Shown piece after piece: positions 43,768 to 53,002 of a stretch of DNA of 64,000 nucleotides. Source of the DNA: Acidovorax sp. Leaf191 (GTDB lineage: Bacteria; Pseudomonadota; Gammaproteobacteria; Burkholderiales; Burkholderiaceae_C); contig NZ_LMPT01000012.1 in the NCBI RefSeq assembly GCF_001424425.1, forward strand, positions 362,601 to 426,600, written 5' to 3'. The notes under the pieces were generated by a model that worked only from the letters and a program-made list of their open reading frames with translations, did no database searches and had not been told where the DNA came from. Position 1 is the first letter of the stretch. Every line of letters starts with the position of its first letter. Position numbers and translations under genes: made by a program.

Positions 43768-46050
43768 TCAGGCAGCCTGTGGGGTGATGCGTGCGGCGCG
43801 AATGACCGCCTGCGTGCGGCGCAGGTTGCGCAGCGCGGTTTCCAGGTGGGTCTGGTCCCGCACTGCCACGATGAACCGCAAGTCCGTGGTGTCCAGAGCG
43901 GCCTCGTCATCCATGTCCACGTGGGTGATGTCGGCTTCCGAGTTGGCCAGTTCTGCGGCCACGCGGGCCAATACGCCTTTGCCGTTGGTGACGGTGACTA
44001 CGACCCCGGTCTCGAACATGCGCGTGGGCTCGTCCGACCAGTCCACCGCAATGAACCGCTCGCTGTCCTTGTGCTGCAGCCGTTTGGCCACCGTGCAATG
44101 CGCGTTGTGGACCACCAGGCCTTCGCCGCGGCCCAGGTAGCCGACGATGCTGTCGCCCGGCACGGGGCGGCAGCACGAGGCGTATTGCACCGATGCGTTT
44201 TCACTGCCGTCCAGGGTCACCGCTCCTTGCGAGAGTGTCTCGTGCGACGTGTAGCGCTCCCGCGTCATGAGCAGGGCGTCGGGGCGGTGGCCGTGCTCGG
44301 ACATCAACACCATGAGCCGCTTGGCCACGATGCTGGCGATGCGCTTGCCCAGGCCCAGGTCGGTCATGAGCTCGCTGCGGGTGCGGTTGCCCGTAAAGCG
44401 AAGCAGCTTGTCCCACAGGGGTTGTGTTTCCGCGGAGACCGGCGGCAGTTGCTCCAGGCCCTCGGCGCGGATGGCCTGGGTCAGCAGTTTTTCTCCCAGG
44501 CCTTCGGATTCGGTCTGGGCCAGGGTCTTGAGGTAGTGCCGGATCTTCGAGCGTGCACGGCCGGTGCGGACAAAACCCAGCCACGCTGGATTGGGCGTGG
44601 AGATGGGCGCCGTGATGACTTCCACCACGTCGCCGTTCTTGAGCTCGGTGCGCAGGGGCACCTGCTCGTTGTTGATCTTGGCGGCCGTGGTGCGGTCGCC
44701 CACATTGCTGTGGATGGCGTAGGCGAAGTCGACCACGGTGGCGCCGCGCGGCAGGGCCATGATCTGGCTCTTGGGCGTGAACACGTACACCGCGTCGGGA
44801 AACAGGTCCACCTTCACGTGGTCCCAGAACTCCGCCGCGTCGCGGGTTTCGTTCTGGATGTCGAGCAGCGACTGCAGCCACTTGGTGCCCAGGCGTTCGG
44901 CAGACGTACCGTCTCCATCCTGCGCCTTGTACAGCCAGTGCGCGGCCACACCGGCTTCGGCGATCACGTGCATCTCGTCGGTGCGCATCTGGAACTCGAT
45001 GTTCACGCCCGAGGGGCCCACCAGCGTGGTGTGCAGCGACTGGTAGCCGTTGAGCTTGGCAATCGCGATGTGGTCCTTGAACTTGCCCGGCACGGGCTTG
45101 TACATCTGGTGCAGCACACCCAGCGCGGTGTAGCAGTCCGTCACCGTGGGCACGATGACCCGAAAGCCATAGATGTCGGTCACCTGGGCAAAGCTCAGGT
45201 GCTTGAGGTCCATCTTCTGGTAGATGGCGTACAGCGTCTTCTCGCGGCCGGCCAGGCGCACCTGCATGCCGATCTTGGAGAAGGCGGCATCGACCTCGGT
45301 CTGCACCCGCTGCACCAGGTCGCGGCGGCGGTTGCGCGATTTGTTGACGGCCTTGGACAAGGTGGCGTAACGCCAGGGGTGCAGGTGCCGGAACGACAGG
45401 TCCTGCAGTTCGCGGTAGGTCTGGTTCAGGCCCAGGCGGTGGGCGATGGGTGCGTAGATCTCCAGCGTCTCCGAGGAGATGCGGCCCCATTTGCTGCGCG
45501 GCATGTCCGACAGCGTGCGCATGTTGTGCGTGCGGTCGGCCAGCTTGATCAGGATCACGCGGACGTCGCGGGCCATGGCCAGCAGCATCTTGCGGAAGGA
45601 TTCGGCCTGGTTTTCCTCGCGGGTGTTGAACTGCAGCTTGTCCAGCTTGGTCAGGCCGTCCACAAGCTCGGCCACCGGCGCGCCGAAGCGGTCGATGAGG
45701 TCAGCCTTGGTGACGCCGCAGTCTTCCATGGCGTCGTGCAGCAGGGCTGCCATGAGCGCCTGGGCGTCAAGCTTCCAGGTGGCGCACTGCGCGGCCACCG
45801 CGATCGGGTGCGTGATGTAGGGCTCGCCGCTGTTGCGCAACTGGCCCAGGTGGGCCTCGTCGGCAAACCGGTAGGCCTGGCGCACTTGCTCGATGCTGGT
45901 GGCATCCAGGTAGTCCAGGCTGTCGGTCAGCGCGGCAAAGCTGGCCGCGGCTGCATTGGCCGCCGCTGCGGCTGCCGAGAGTGTCCCTGCCGAGGGCGAA
46001 TCGCCAGGCCGGGGCTGCGTTGCAGAAGGTGAGTTGAGCACCGCGTTCAT
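43768..46050 (-). CDS. spoT: Bifunctional (p)ppGpp synthetase/hydrolase SpoT
   Basis: The 760-residue protein has, in order, an HD hydrolase domain with intact LLHDAMED, a synthetase domain (LAGREKTLYAIYQKM, TDIYGFRVIVPTVTDCYTAL), TGS (DAVYVFTPKSQIMALPRGAT), a Cys-containing linker (VQYASCCRPVPGD) and ACT. The intact His-Asp pair and the SpoT-like synthetase loop indicate a bifunctional enzyme rather than RelA. The ATG at 46050 is chosen; an upstream in-frame ATG at 46104 would put the terminator inside the gene. An Ala-rich segment follows the N-terminus. Confidence 0.95.
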   Translation of the reverse strand: MNAVLNSPSATQPRPGDSPSAGTLSAAAAAANAAAASFAALTDSLDYLDATSIEQVRQAYRFADEAHLGQLRNSGEPYITHPIAVAAQCATWKLDAQALMAALLHDAMEDCGVTKADLIDRFGAPVAELVDGLTKLDKLQFNTREENQAESFRKMLLAMARDVRVILIKLADRTHNMRTLSDMPRSKWGRISSETLEIYAPIAHRLGLNQTYRELQDLSFRHLHPWRYATLSKAVNKSRNRRRDLVQRVQTEVDAAFSKIGMQVRLAGREKTLYAIYQKMDLKHLSFAQVTDIYGFRVIVPTVTDCYTALGVLHQMYKPVPGKFKDHIAIAKLNGYQSLHTTLVGPSGVNIEFQMRTDEMHVIAEAGVAAHWLYKAQDGDGTSAERLGTKWLQSLLDIQNETRDAAEFWDHVKVDLFPDAVYVFTPKSQIMALPRGATVVDFAYAIHSNVGDRTTAAKINNEQVPLRTELKNGDVVEVITAPISTPNPAWLGFVRTGRARSKIRHYLKTLAQTESEGLGEKLLTQAIRAEGLEQLPPVSAETQPLWDKLLRFTGNRTRSELMTDLGLGKRIASIVAKRLMVLMSEHGHRPDALLMTRERYTSHETLSQGAVTLDGSENASVQYASCCRPVPGDSIVGYLGRGEGLVVHNAHCTVAKRLQHKDSERFIAVDWSDEPTRMFETGVVVTVTNGKGVLARVAAELANSEADITHVDMDDEAALDTTDLRFIVAVRDQTHLETALRNLRRTQAVIRAARITPQAA

Positions 46051-46092
46051 GCCTTTAATGTAGCGCGGGTGCGCACCCGGCGAGTTCGGTGC

Positions 46093-46123
46093 AAAAAAAA
46101 GCACCGCTGGCGCGGTGCTTTTT
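46093..46123 (-). terminator. Intrinsic terminator between rpoZ and spoT (bidirectional look)
   Basis: GCACCGC-(4)-GCGGTGC has eight A on its left (46093-46100) and five T on its right. On the minus strand it is a strong terminator ending in eight U, 24 bases past the rpoZ stop and about 40 bases before the spoT start. Confidence 0.85.
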
Positions 46124-46146
46124 GCGGGCGCGGCCCGGCAGAAACC

Positions 46147-46350
46147 TCAACCAGGAACCTTCTTGAGCATCTCCAGACCCACCTTGCCTTCGGCGATTTC
46201 GCGCAGGGCGGTCACGGCGGGCTTGTTGCGGCTTTCGATACGGGGAGCATGGCCCTGGCTCAGCATGCGAGCGCGGTAAGTGGCCGCCAAAACGAGCTGG
46301 AAACGGTTGGGGATCTTTTCCAGACAGTCTTCTACGGTGATGCGTGCCAT
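46147..46350 (-). CDS. rpoZ: RNA polymerase omega subunit
   Basis: The 67-residue protein starts [20 protein letters not shown], the standard omega N-terminus, followed by [10 protein letters not shown] and [16 protein letters not shown]. It helps assemble RNA polymerase and is part of one ppGpp-binding site, which fits its place between gmk and spoT. It starts 18 bases after the gmk stop. A terminator follows. Confidence 0.97.
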   Translation of the reverse strand: MARITVEDCLEKIPNRFQLVLAATYRARMLSQGHAPRIESRNKPAVTALREIAEGKVGLEMLKKVPG

Positions 46351-46368
46351 GGGGTGTACTCCGGGGAT

Positions 46369-46989
46369 TCAGGTGATATTGAGCGACTGGAAGGTGTCAG
46401 CACGCGCGCGGCGCTGGGCGGCGTACTTCAGGCGCTGGGCATGAACCACGGCTTTCAGGTCGAAAAGCGCGCGTTCAAACAACTCGTTGATTATAACGAA
46501 GTCGAATTTGCCGACCTGGGCCATCTCTTCGGCCGCATTCTTGAGGCGCACTTCGATGACGTCCGCAGAGTCCTCGCCCCGGCGCTCCAGGCGCGAGCGC
46601 AGCTCTTCCCAGCTGGGCGGGAGGATGAACACCAAAATGGCGTTGGCAAACGCCTGCTTGATCTGCAAGGCGCCCTGGAAGTCGATCTCCAGGATCACGT
46701 CCGTGCCCTGGGCGATGCGCTCCTCGATGGCTTTCTTGGAGGTGCCGTAGCGGTTGCCGTGGACATGCGCCCACTCCACGAAGGCGTTGCCTTCGATCAT
46801 GGCGTCGAACTCGGACTGCGAGGCGAAGTAATAGTCGCGCCCGTGCTTTTCCTGCCCGCGCGGAGGGCGGGTGGTGTGCGAGATCGACAGGTGCACGTGG
46901 GAGTCAAGCTCCAGCAGGGCCTTGACCAGGCTGGATTTGCCGGCGCCGCTGGGCGCCGCCACTACGAAGAGATTTCCTGGATAGTCCAT
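46369..46989 (-). CDS. gmk: Guanylate kinase
   Basis: Gmk phosphorylates GMP to GDP. The 206-residue protein has the P-loop [20 protein letters not shown], the GMP-binding [20 protein letters not shown] and the lid segment [12 protein letters not shown]. Length is typical. It is in the yicC-gmk-rpoZ series, 36 bases after the yicC stop. Confidence 0.97.
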   Translation of the reverse strand: MDYPGNLFVVAAPSGAGKSSLVKALLELDSHVHLSISHTTRPPRGQEKHGRDYYFASQSEFDAMIEGNAFVEWAHVHGNRYGTSKKAIEERIAQGTDVILEIDFQGALQIKQAFANAILVFILPPSWEELRSRLERRGEDSADVIEVRLKNAAEEMAQVGKFDFVIINELFERALFDLKAVVHAQRLKYAAQRRARADTFQSLNIT

Positions 46990-47025
46990 AGCGAATAGGC
47001 GCTCAGCGCTATCAAAACACGGGGG

Positions 47026-47943
47026 TCATTCAATATTTTGCACCTGCTCGCGCATCTGCTCGATCAGCACCTTCATGTCGACGCTGATGCGCGTGAGGTC
47101 CAGGGCGGCCGACTTGGAGCCCAGGGTGTTGGCCTCGCGGTGCAGCTCCTGGATGAGGAAGTCCAGGCGCTTGCCCACTTCGCCGCCCTTTTTCAGCAGG
47201 CGCTCGATTTCGTCCAGGTGCGAGTCGAGCCGGGTGATTTCCTCGGCCACGTCGATGCGGATGGCAAAGGCCGTGGCCTCTGTGAGGGCGCGGTCGCGCG
47301 CGGCCTCGGGCGCCACGGCGCCGTCGGTGAGCGCCATGGCTTCCTTCCAGCGCTCCATGAAGCGGGTGCGTTGCTGCTCGACCAGCTGGGGCACCATGGG
47401 GACGGCCTGCGCCGCCAGGGCGCGCAACTGCTTGAGGCGGTCCTGGAGCATCGCGGCCAGGCGCTTGCCTTCGCGTTCGCGGGCGGCCATGAGGGCGTCG
47501 AGAGCCTCTTCCGCCAGGGCAGGAACCGCGTCGCTCCAGTCTTCGCTCGCCGAGGGGGCGTTGGCGCACAGGCGCAGCGCGTCTGCCACGGTGAGGGGGG
47601 CGGCGTTGGGCAGCCAGGCCTTCACCGAGTCCTGGATGGAATTGAGCCGCTGCAGCAGGCGCGGGGGCGGGTCCTGCAGCGTGTTGCTGTCCTCGGACTC
47701 CAGCGCGGCGCGCACTTCGACCTTGCCGCGCTTCAGGCGCGCGGTCAGCAGGCTGCGCAGGGCGGGCTCCTGCGCGCGCAGTTCGTCGGGCAGGCGGAAA
47801 GACAGGTCCAGAAAGCGGCTGTTGACCGAGCGGATTTCGAGCCCCAGCCGGCGCGACGGCGTCGCTCGGGCATCGGTTTCTGCGCCAGTGGCGGACGTGC
47901 CATGCTGTGCGCTGGCGTATCCGGTCATGCTGTAAACTGGCAT
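47026..47943 (-). CDS. YicC family endoribonuclease
   Basis: The 305-residue protein begins MPVYSMTGYASAQHG, the hallmark N-terminus of YicC proteins, and has LGLEIRSVNSRFLDLSFRLP, a central helical region and the C-terminal RLDFLIQELHREANTLGSKS motif of the partner DUF1732 domain. E. coli YicC is a ribonuclease acting on small RNAs. Position before gmk is conserved. An insertion of Asp/Thr-rich residues (TSATGAETDARATPSRR) follows the first strand. It is divergent from the kinase gene. Confidence 0.9.
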   Translation of the reverse strand: MPVYSMTGYASAQHGTSATGAETDARATPSRRLGLEIRSVNSRFLDLSFRLPDELRAQEPALRSLLTARLKRGKVEVRAALESEDSNTLQDPPPRLLQRLNSIQDSVKAWLPNAAPLTVADALRLCANAPSASEDWSDAVPALAEEALDALMAAREREGKRLAAMLQDRLKQLRALAAQAVPMVPQLVEQQRTRFMERWKEAMALTDGAVAPEAARDRALTEATAFAIRIDVAEEITRLDSHLDEIERLLKKGGEVGKRLDFLIQELHREANTLGSKSAALDLTRISVDMKVLIEQMREQVQNIE

Positions 47944-47951
47944 TGGACTTT

Positions 47952-47980
47952 TTGATGGTTGCTTGCGATCCGGCGATTAT
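47952..47980 (+). promoter_or_regulatory. Sigma-70 promoter of the Ser/Thr kinase gene
   Basis: TTGATG (47952-47957), 17 bases, GATTAT (47975-47980), predicting a leader of about 32 bases before the ATG at 48019. It lies only nine bases from the divergent yicC start. Confidence 0.6.
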
Positions 47981-48018
47981 CCGGGTTCCGCTCTACCCCT
48001 GAGTCATCTTCGCAAAAT

Positions 48019-49035
48019 ATGTCAAAAATCAAGCCGGCGCCCTTGCCGCCCGACACCGCCATTGGTGGATACCGCGTGGTTCGCAGGGTGTCCTCCGGGG
48101 GCTTTGGTGTGGTGTACCTCGCCACCGACAGCGAAGGCCAGCAGGTCGCGATCAAGGAATACCTCCCCTCGTCGCTGGCCACCCGAGCGCCCGGCGAGCT
48201 GCTGCCCAAGGTGCCCTCCGAAAAACTCTCGCTGTACCGCCTGGGCCTCAAGAGCTTCTTCGAAGAGGGCCGCTCGCTCGCCCAGATCTCCCACGCCTCC
48301 GTGGTGAGCGTGCTCAACTTCTTTCGCGAGAACGAAACCGTCTACATGGTGATGAACTACCTGGAGGGTGCGACCCTGCAGGACTTCATCATCACCGCGC
48401 GCGACCTGAAGACGCAGAAGGTCTTTCGCGAGTCCACCATCCGCTCGCTGTTCGACGAGGTGCTGCGCGGGCTGCGCATCGTGCACCAGCACAAGATGCT
48501 GCACCTGGATATCAAGCCGGCCAACATCTTCATCACCGACGACAACAAGGCCGTGATGATCGACTTCGGCGCCGCGCGCGAGGTGCTGTCCAAGGAAGGC
48601 AACTTCATCCGCCCGATGTACACCCCCGGCTTTGCCGCGCCCGAGATGTACCGGCGCGATTCGTCGATGGGCCCCTGGACCGACATCTACGCCATCGGCG
48701 CCTGCATCTATGCCTGCATGCAGGGCTTTCCGCCCAACGAGGCGCCGCAGCGCATCGAAAAGGACCGCCTCTCGCTTGCGCTGACCAAGCTGCGCGGCGT
48801 GTACTCCGACAACCTCATCGAGGTGGTGGAGTGGTGCATGGCCCTCGATCCGCTGTCGCGCCCGCAGTCCGTGTTCGCACTGCAAAAGGAGCTCAGCCGC
48901 GAGGGCGAGCGCCGCTACACCAAGCTGTCCGTCGGCGAAAAAATGCGTCTGCAGCTGGACACGCTCGTGTCCGACACCAAGAAGAATGTGCAGAAGGTGG
49001 GCGAAGCCACCGGTATCGGAGCCAAACCCAAATGA
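48019..49035 (+). CDS. Serine/threonine protein kinase (non-RD type)
   Basis: The 338-residue protein is a Hanks-type kinase with glycine loop SSGGFGVVYLA, ATP-binding Lys in VAIKEYLP, catalytic loop HLDIKPANIF, DFGAAR, and an APE-like FAAPEMYRR. The Arg of HRD is replaced by Leu, so activation-loop phosphorylation may not control it in the usual way. There is no membrane segment or extracellular sensor; a basic helical tail of ~45 residues follows the kinase domain. The PP2C phosphatase gene starts 37 bases downstream. ATG 48019 is chosen because it lies just before the kinase fold and behind a good promoter. Confidence 0.92.
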   Translation: MSKIKPAPLPPDTAIGGYRVVRRVSSGGFGVVYLATDSEGQQVAIKEYLPSSLATRAPGELLPKVPSEKLSLYRLGLKSFFEEGRSLAQISHASVVSVLNFFRENETVYMVMNYLEGATLQDFIITARDLKTQKVFRESTIRSLFDEVLRGLRIVHQHKMLHLDIKPANIFITDDNKAVMIDFGAAREVLSKEGNFIRPMYTPGFAAPEMYRRDSSMGPWTDIYAIGACIYACMQGFPPNEAPQRIEKDRLSLALTKLRGVYSDNLIEVVEWCMALDPLSRPQSVFALQKELSREGERRYTKLSVGEKMRLQLDTLVSDTKKNVQKVGEATGIGAKPK

Positions 49036-49072
49036 ACACGACTGACGCCCAGCGGGTGGGGGTGGGGCGCCC

Positions 49073-49975
49073 ATGAAGTTCTCCGTATTCCAGATCAGCC
49101 GCCGCGGCGGCCGCGAGAAGAACGAAGACCGCATGGGCTATTGCTACACGCGCGAATCGGGCCTGTTCGTGCTGGCCGACGGCATGGGCGGACACCCCGA
49201 GGGCGAGGTCGCCGCGCAGATCGCGCTGCAGACCATCTCGGCGCTGTTCCAGCGCGAGGCCAAGCCCCAGCTCAAGGACGTGCAGGAGTTTCTCTCGGGT
49301 GCCTTGCTGGCGGCCCACCACCAGATCCTGCGCTACGCCACCGACAAGGGCATGCTCGACACACCGCGCACCACCCTGGTGGCCGCCGTGGTGCAGGCCG
49401 GCACGGCCACCTGGATCCACTGCGGCGATTCGCGCCTGTACATGGTGCGCGACGGCGACCTGCTGACCCGCACGCGCGACCACTCGTACATGGAGCTGCG
49501 CAACTCGCCGCCACCGGGCCTGGAGCGCATCAACCGCAACGTGCTGTTCACCTGCCTGGGCTCTCCCACCAAGCCGATCTACGACATCACCGGCCCGGTG
49601 TACCTGGAGCAGGGCGACCGCATCCTGCTGTGCTCCGACGGCCTGTGGGGCACGCTCAGCGACGACGACATCTCCAAACAGCTCGCCCGCAACACCGTCT
49701 CGCATTCCGTGCCTGACCTGGTGGAGGCCGCGCTGCGCAAGGCCGGCGACAGCAGCGACAACGTCACGGTGATCGCGCTGGAGTGGGAAACGCCGGACGC
49801 CTTCGAGTCCACCCAGGGCGTGTCCACCGACAGCATCAGCGACGACGTGTTCGCGTCCACCATCCAGGCCGGCCCGCTGGACGGGCTGGTGGACGACCTC
49901 GATGACGAAGCCATTGAACGCTCCATCGCAGAGATCAACGAGGCCATCCGGCGGTCTGCGGCCAGAAAGGCGTGA
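49073..49975 (+). CDS. PP2C-family Ser/Thr phosphatase
   Basis: The 300-residue protein has the PP2C metal-binding motifs: RGGREKNEDRMGY, VLADGMGGHPEGEVAAQ, WIHCGDSRLYMVRDGDL, and ILLCSDGLWGTLSDDD with DSSDNVTVIALEW near the end of the domain. About 50 acidic residues follow it. It should reverse the action of the kinase encoded directly upstream. Such pairs occur in type VI and other regulatory settings, but no secretion genes are near. Confidence 0.93.
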   Translation: MKFSVFQISRRGGREKNEDRMGYCYTRESGLFVLADGMGGHPEGEVAAQIALQTISALFQREAKPQLKDVQEFLSGALLAAHHQILRYATDKGMLDTPRTTLVAAVVQAGTATWIHCGDSRLYMVRDGDLLTRTRDHSYMELRNSPPPGLERINRNVLFTCLGSPTKPIYDITGPVYLEQGDRILLCSDGLWGTLSDDDISKQLARNTVSHSVPDLVEAALRKAGDSSDNVTVIALEWETPDAFESTQGVSTDSISDDVFASTIQAGPLDGLVDDLDDEAIERSIAEINEAIRRSAARKA

Positions 49976-50250
49976 CGCCGCGCGCCGGGCCGCCGTGTGC
50001 GCTGCGGCGGCTACTCGCCGGCTGCCGCGCCGTGCGGCCGGGAGCGCAGCGCCGGTGCGATGCGGCGGTCTCCGTGCACTGCCAGCGGGCCTGAGTCGCA
50101 CAGCACGCGCTGCGCCGGGTCGGTTGCTTGTCGGGCTGCGTGCGGACCTGCCGGCCCGGGCTTTTATTCTTCTTCTTCGTCTTTTGCTTTGGCCTTTGCG
50201 CCGGGCGGCCCCGCTCGGGCCGCATTCATTCCTCGGGAACCGACAACACC
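49976..50250. other. Gap between the phosphatase gene and rph
   Basis: These 275 bases contain a pyrimidine-rich run (50160-50192) about 60 bases before rph. No promoter, terminator or gene is convincing, and no good ribosome site precedes rph. Confidence 0.35.
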
Positions 50251-50988
50251 ATGACCACCTTTGAACGCACCGGCGGCCGCAGCGCCGACCAACTGCGCCC
50301 TGTGCGCATCACCCGCCACTACACCATGCATGCCGAAGGCTCGGTGCTGATCGAGTTCGGCAACACCAAGGTCCTGTGCACCGCATCCGTGGAAGAGCGC
50401 GTGCCACCGCACAAGCGCGGCAGCGGTGAAGGCTGGGTCACGGCCGAATACGGCATGCTGCCCCGGTCCACGCATTCCCGCAACGACCGCGAAGCCGCGC
50501 GCGGAAAGCAAAGCGGCCGCACGCAGGAGATCCAGCGCCTCATCGGCCGGTCGCTGCGCGCGGTGTTCGACCTCAAGCTGCTGGGCGAGCGCACCATCCA
50601 GCTCGACTGCGACGTGATCCAGGCCGATGGTGGTACCCGCACCGCGGCCATCACCGGCGCGTGGGTGGCGGCGCACGATGCGGTCAGCCGGCTGATGGCC
50701 AGCGGCAAGGTCACGCGGTCGCCGCTGGTGCAGCCCGTGGCCGCCATTTCCGTGGGCATCGTGCAGGGTACGCCGCTGCTCGACCTCGAATACGTGGAAG
50801 ACGTCGACTGCGACACCGACATGAACGTGGTGATGACCGGCGCGGGCCATTTCGTCGAGGTGCAGGGCACGGCCGAGGGCGCCGCCTTCACCCGCGCCGA
50901 GATGGACCGGCTGCTCGCCCTGGCTGAAAAAGGCATTGCCGACCTGGTGGCCCTGCAGCAGCAGGCGCTGGCTGTGAATGCTCCTTAA
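50251..50988 (+). CDS. rph: Ribonuclease PH
   Basis: RNase PH trims tRNA 3' ends with phosphate. The 245-residue protein has [20 protein letters not shown], the [20 protein letters not shown] core, the [20 protein letters not shown] segment and [13 protein letters not shown] with the catalytic acidic residues. The ATG at 50251 fits the family start. The open frame extends upstream through a low-complexity pyrimidine-rich tract. It is followed by rdgB, with a family B repeat between. Confidence 0.96.
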   Translation: MTTFERTGGRSADQLRPVRITRHYTMHAEGSVLIEFGNTKVLCTASVEERVPPHKRGSGEGWVTAEYGMLPRSTHSRNDREAARGKQSGRTQEIQRLIGRSLRAVFDLKLLGERTIQLDCDVIQADGGTRTAAITGAWVAAHDAVSRLMASGKVTRSPLVQPVAAISVGIVQGTPLLDLEYVEDVDCDTDMNVVMTGAGHFVEVQGTAEGAAFTRAEMDRLLALAEKGIADLVALQQQALAVNAP

Positions 50989-51030
50989 TTGATAGCTGCT
51001 AGCGATTGATAGACAAGCGGTAGCGACCAT
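50984..51030 (+). repeat. Family B palindromic repeat, copy B5
   Basis: TTAATTGATAGCTGCTAGCG, then ATTGATAGACAAGCGGTAGC and CATTTT. It begins at the rph stop codon and ends just before rdgB. Confidence 0.8.
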
Positions 51031-51037
51031 TTTGACC

Positions 51038-51637
51038 ATGAAAATCGTTCTTGCATCCAACAACCGCGGCAAGCTGGCCGAGCTGCAGGCCATGCTGGCC
51101 CCGCTGGGCGTAGAGCTGGTGCGCCAGGCCGACCTGGGCGTGGGCGAGGCCGACGAGCCCTTTCGCACCTTTGTGGAAAACGCGCTGGCCAAGGCGCGCT
51201 TCGCCTCGGCGCACACCGGGCTGCCCGCCCTGGCTGACGATGCCGGCTTGTGCGTGGACGCGTTCGGCGGCCTGCCCGGTGTGGACACGGCTTACTACGC
51301 CACCCAGTTCGGCTACGACAAAGGGGACGACACCAACGTGCAGGCGCTGCTCGAGCAGATGCAGGCCGTGGACCAGCGCCGTGCCGCCATGGTCAGCACG
51401 CTGGTCGCCGTGCGCAGCCCCGAAGACCCCGAGCCCCTGATCGCCGTAGGCCGCGTGGTCGGCGAGATCGCGCGGGAGCGCCGTGGCAGCAACGGCTTCG
51501 GGTTCGACCCCATCATGTTCATCCCCGAGTTCGGCAAGACCTTTGCAGAACTGCCCGTCGAAGTGAAGAACGCCCACAGCCACCGCGGCCGCTCAGCGCA
51601 GCAGATGCTGGCGCTGCTGCGCGAGCGTTGGCTGTGA
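51038..51637 (+). CDS. rdgB: XTP/dITP diphosphatase RdgB (HAM1 family)
   Basis: RdgB removes non-canonical purine triphosphates (ITP, XTP) from the nucleotide pool. The 199-residue protein starts MKIVLASNNRGKLAELQ, has FVENALAKARFASAHTGLPA and LADDAGLCVDAFGG, and ends with GSNGFGFDPIMFIPE and AHSHRGRSAQQML-like residues. ATG 51038 gives the family N-terminus; a TTG two codons upstream is also in frame. rph-rdgB-hemW is a common order. Confidence 0.96.
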   Translation: MKIVLASNNRGKLAELQAMLAPLGVELVRQADLGVGEADEPFRTFVENALAKARFASAHTGLPALADDAGLCVDAFGGLPGVDTAYYATQFGYDKGDDTNVQALLEQMQAVDQRRAAMVSTLVAVRSPEDPEPLIAVGRVVGEIARERRGSNGFGFDPIMFIPEFGKTFAELPVEVKNAHSHRGRSAQQMLALLRERWL

Positions 51638-51686
51638 GCGCCACAGCGCTGCACAGCCAGGGCGATTTGCCTGCAGATCCTCCGCC

Positions 51687-52949
51687 ATGAACACCATTCC
51701 CATCACACCTGCAGCCACGGCCGCGCCCGCAGAGCCAGCGCCCCAGCGCGACATCCAGCACTACATGCGCCCGGGCTTGCTGCAACTGCAGAGCCTGCCG
51801 CCGCTGTCGCTGTACGTGCACCTGCCGTGGTGCCTCAAGAAGTGCCCGTACTGCGATTTCAATTCGCATGAGGCCCGCAGCGACGCCGACGCCGGTGGCT
51901 CCGCCGTGCCCGAGCAGCGCTACATCGACGCCCTGATGGCCGACCTGGAATCCGCGCTGCCGCTGATCTGGGGGCGCACCGTGCACAGCATCTTCATCGG
52001 TGGCGGCACGCCCAGCCTGTTTTCGCCCGCCTCCATCGACCAGCTCATCGGCAGCATCCGTGCGCGGCTGCGGCTGGAGGCCGACTGCGAGATCACGATG
52101 GAGGCCAACCCCGGCACCTTCGAGAAAGACCGCTTTCGCGCGTTTCGTGGTGCAGGCATCACCCGGCTGTCGGTGGGAGTGCAGAGCTTCAACGACCGAC
52201 ACCTGAAGGCCCTGGGCCGCGTGCACGACCGCGCGCAGGCCCTGGCGGCCGTCCAGGAGGCGTCCGAGGCCTTCGACACCTTCAACCTGGACATCATGTA
52301 CGCGCTGCCGGGCCAGACGCTGCAGGAGATGGAGCAGGACATGCAGACCGCGCTGGCTCTGAAACCACCGCACATCTCCATTTACCACCTCACCATCGAG
52401 CCCAACACCTACTTCGCCAAGTACCCGCCGGCCATCCCCGAGGACGACCAGGCCTATGCCATGCTCGACCGCATCACCGAGATGACGGTGCAGGCGGGCA
52501 TGTCGCGGTACGAGATATCGGCGTACGCGCAGCCCGGGCACGAGTGCTTCCACAACACCAACTACTGGCAGTTCGGCGACTACCTGGGCATTGGTGCGGG
52601 CGCGCACAGCAAGCTCAGCTTTGCACACCGCGTGGTGCGGCAGGTGCGCTTTCGCGAGCCGCGCCTGTACATGGACAACGCCCTGGCCGGGCGCCCCGTC
52701 GCGCAGGACGATGAGGTCAAGCGCGCCGACCTGCCGTTCGAATTCATGCTCAATGCCCTGCGCCTGCGCGACGGCTTTGCCCTGCAGGACTTCACGGCCC
52801 GCACGGGCCTGCCCATCACGGCCATCGCCAAGGCTTTGCAGGAGGCCGAGCGCAAGGGCCTGATCGAGCGGGACATGGCCCGCGTGCGCGCTACCGAGCG
52901 GGGCTTCGACTTCCTGAACGACCTGCAGGAGCTGTTCCTCGCCGATTGA
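51687..52949 (+). CDS. hemW: Radical SAM heme chaperone HemW
   Basis: The 420-residue protein has the radical SAM motif C-x3-C-x2-C in LPWCLKKCPYCDFNSHEA, preceded by LSLYVHLPW, then FIGGGTPSLFSPASIDQLI and ANPGTFEKDRFRAFRGAGIT. This is the HemW form, a heme-binding chaperone, not coproporphyrinogen oxidase HemN; the C-terminal region is winged-helix-like. The N-terminus has ~40 extra residues, Ala/Pro-rich at first, compared with E. coli. Confidence 0.95.
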   Translation: MNTIPITPAATAAPAEPAPQRDIQHYMRPGLLQLQSLPPLSLYVHLPWCLKKCPYCDFNSHEARSDADAGGSAVPEQRYIDALMADLESALPLIWGRTVHSIFIGGGTPSLFSPASIDQLIGSIRARLRLEADCEITMEANPGTFEKDRFRAFRGAGITRLSVGVQSFNDRHLKALGRVHDRAQALAAVQEASEAFDTFNLDIMYALPGQTLQEMEQDMQTALALKPPHISIYHLTIEPNTYFAKYPPAIPEDDQAYAMLDRITEMTVQAGMSRYEISAYAQPGHECFHNTNYWQFGDYLGIGAGAHSKLSFAHRVVRQVRFREPRLYMDNALAGRPVAQDDEVKRADLPFEFMLNALRLRDGFALQDFTARTGLPITAIAKALQEAERKGLIERDMARVRATERGFDFLNDLQELFLAD

Positions 52950-53002
52950 GCGGCCTCAGGCGCTGCCGTCGCCTGGCATGTCTGCAATCGGCGCAGCCGT
53001 CC

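Noticed and set aside
43846-46032. A 728-codon plus-strand open frame opposite spoT
   Set aside because: It is antisense to a gene with every SpoT domain in place and has no recognisable fold of its own.
49073-52949. A type VI secretion locus around the kinase/phosphatase pair
   Set aside because: No Tss, Hcp, VgrG or Fha-domain genes are present; the neighbours are rph, rdgB and hemW.
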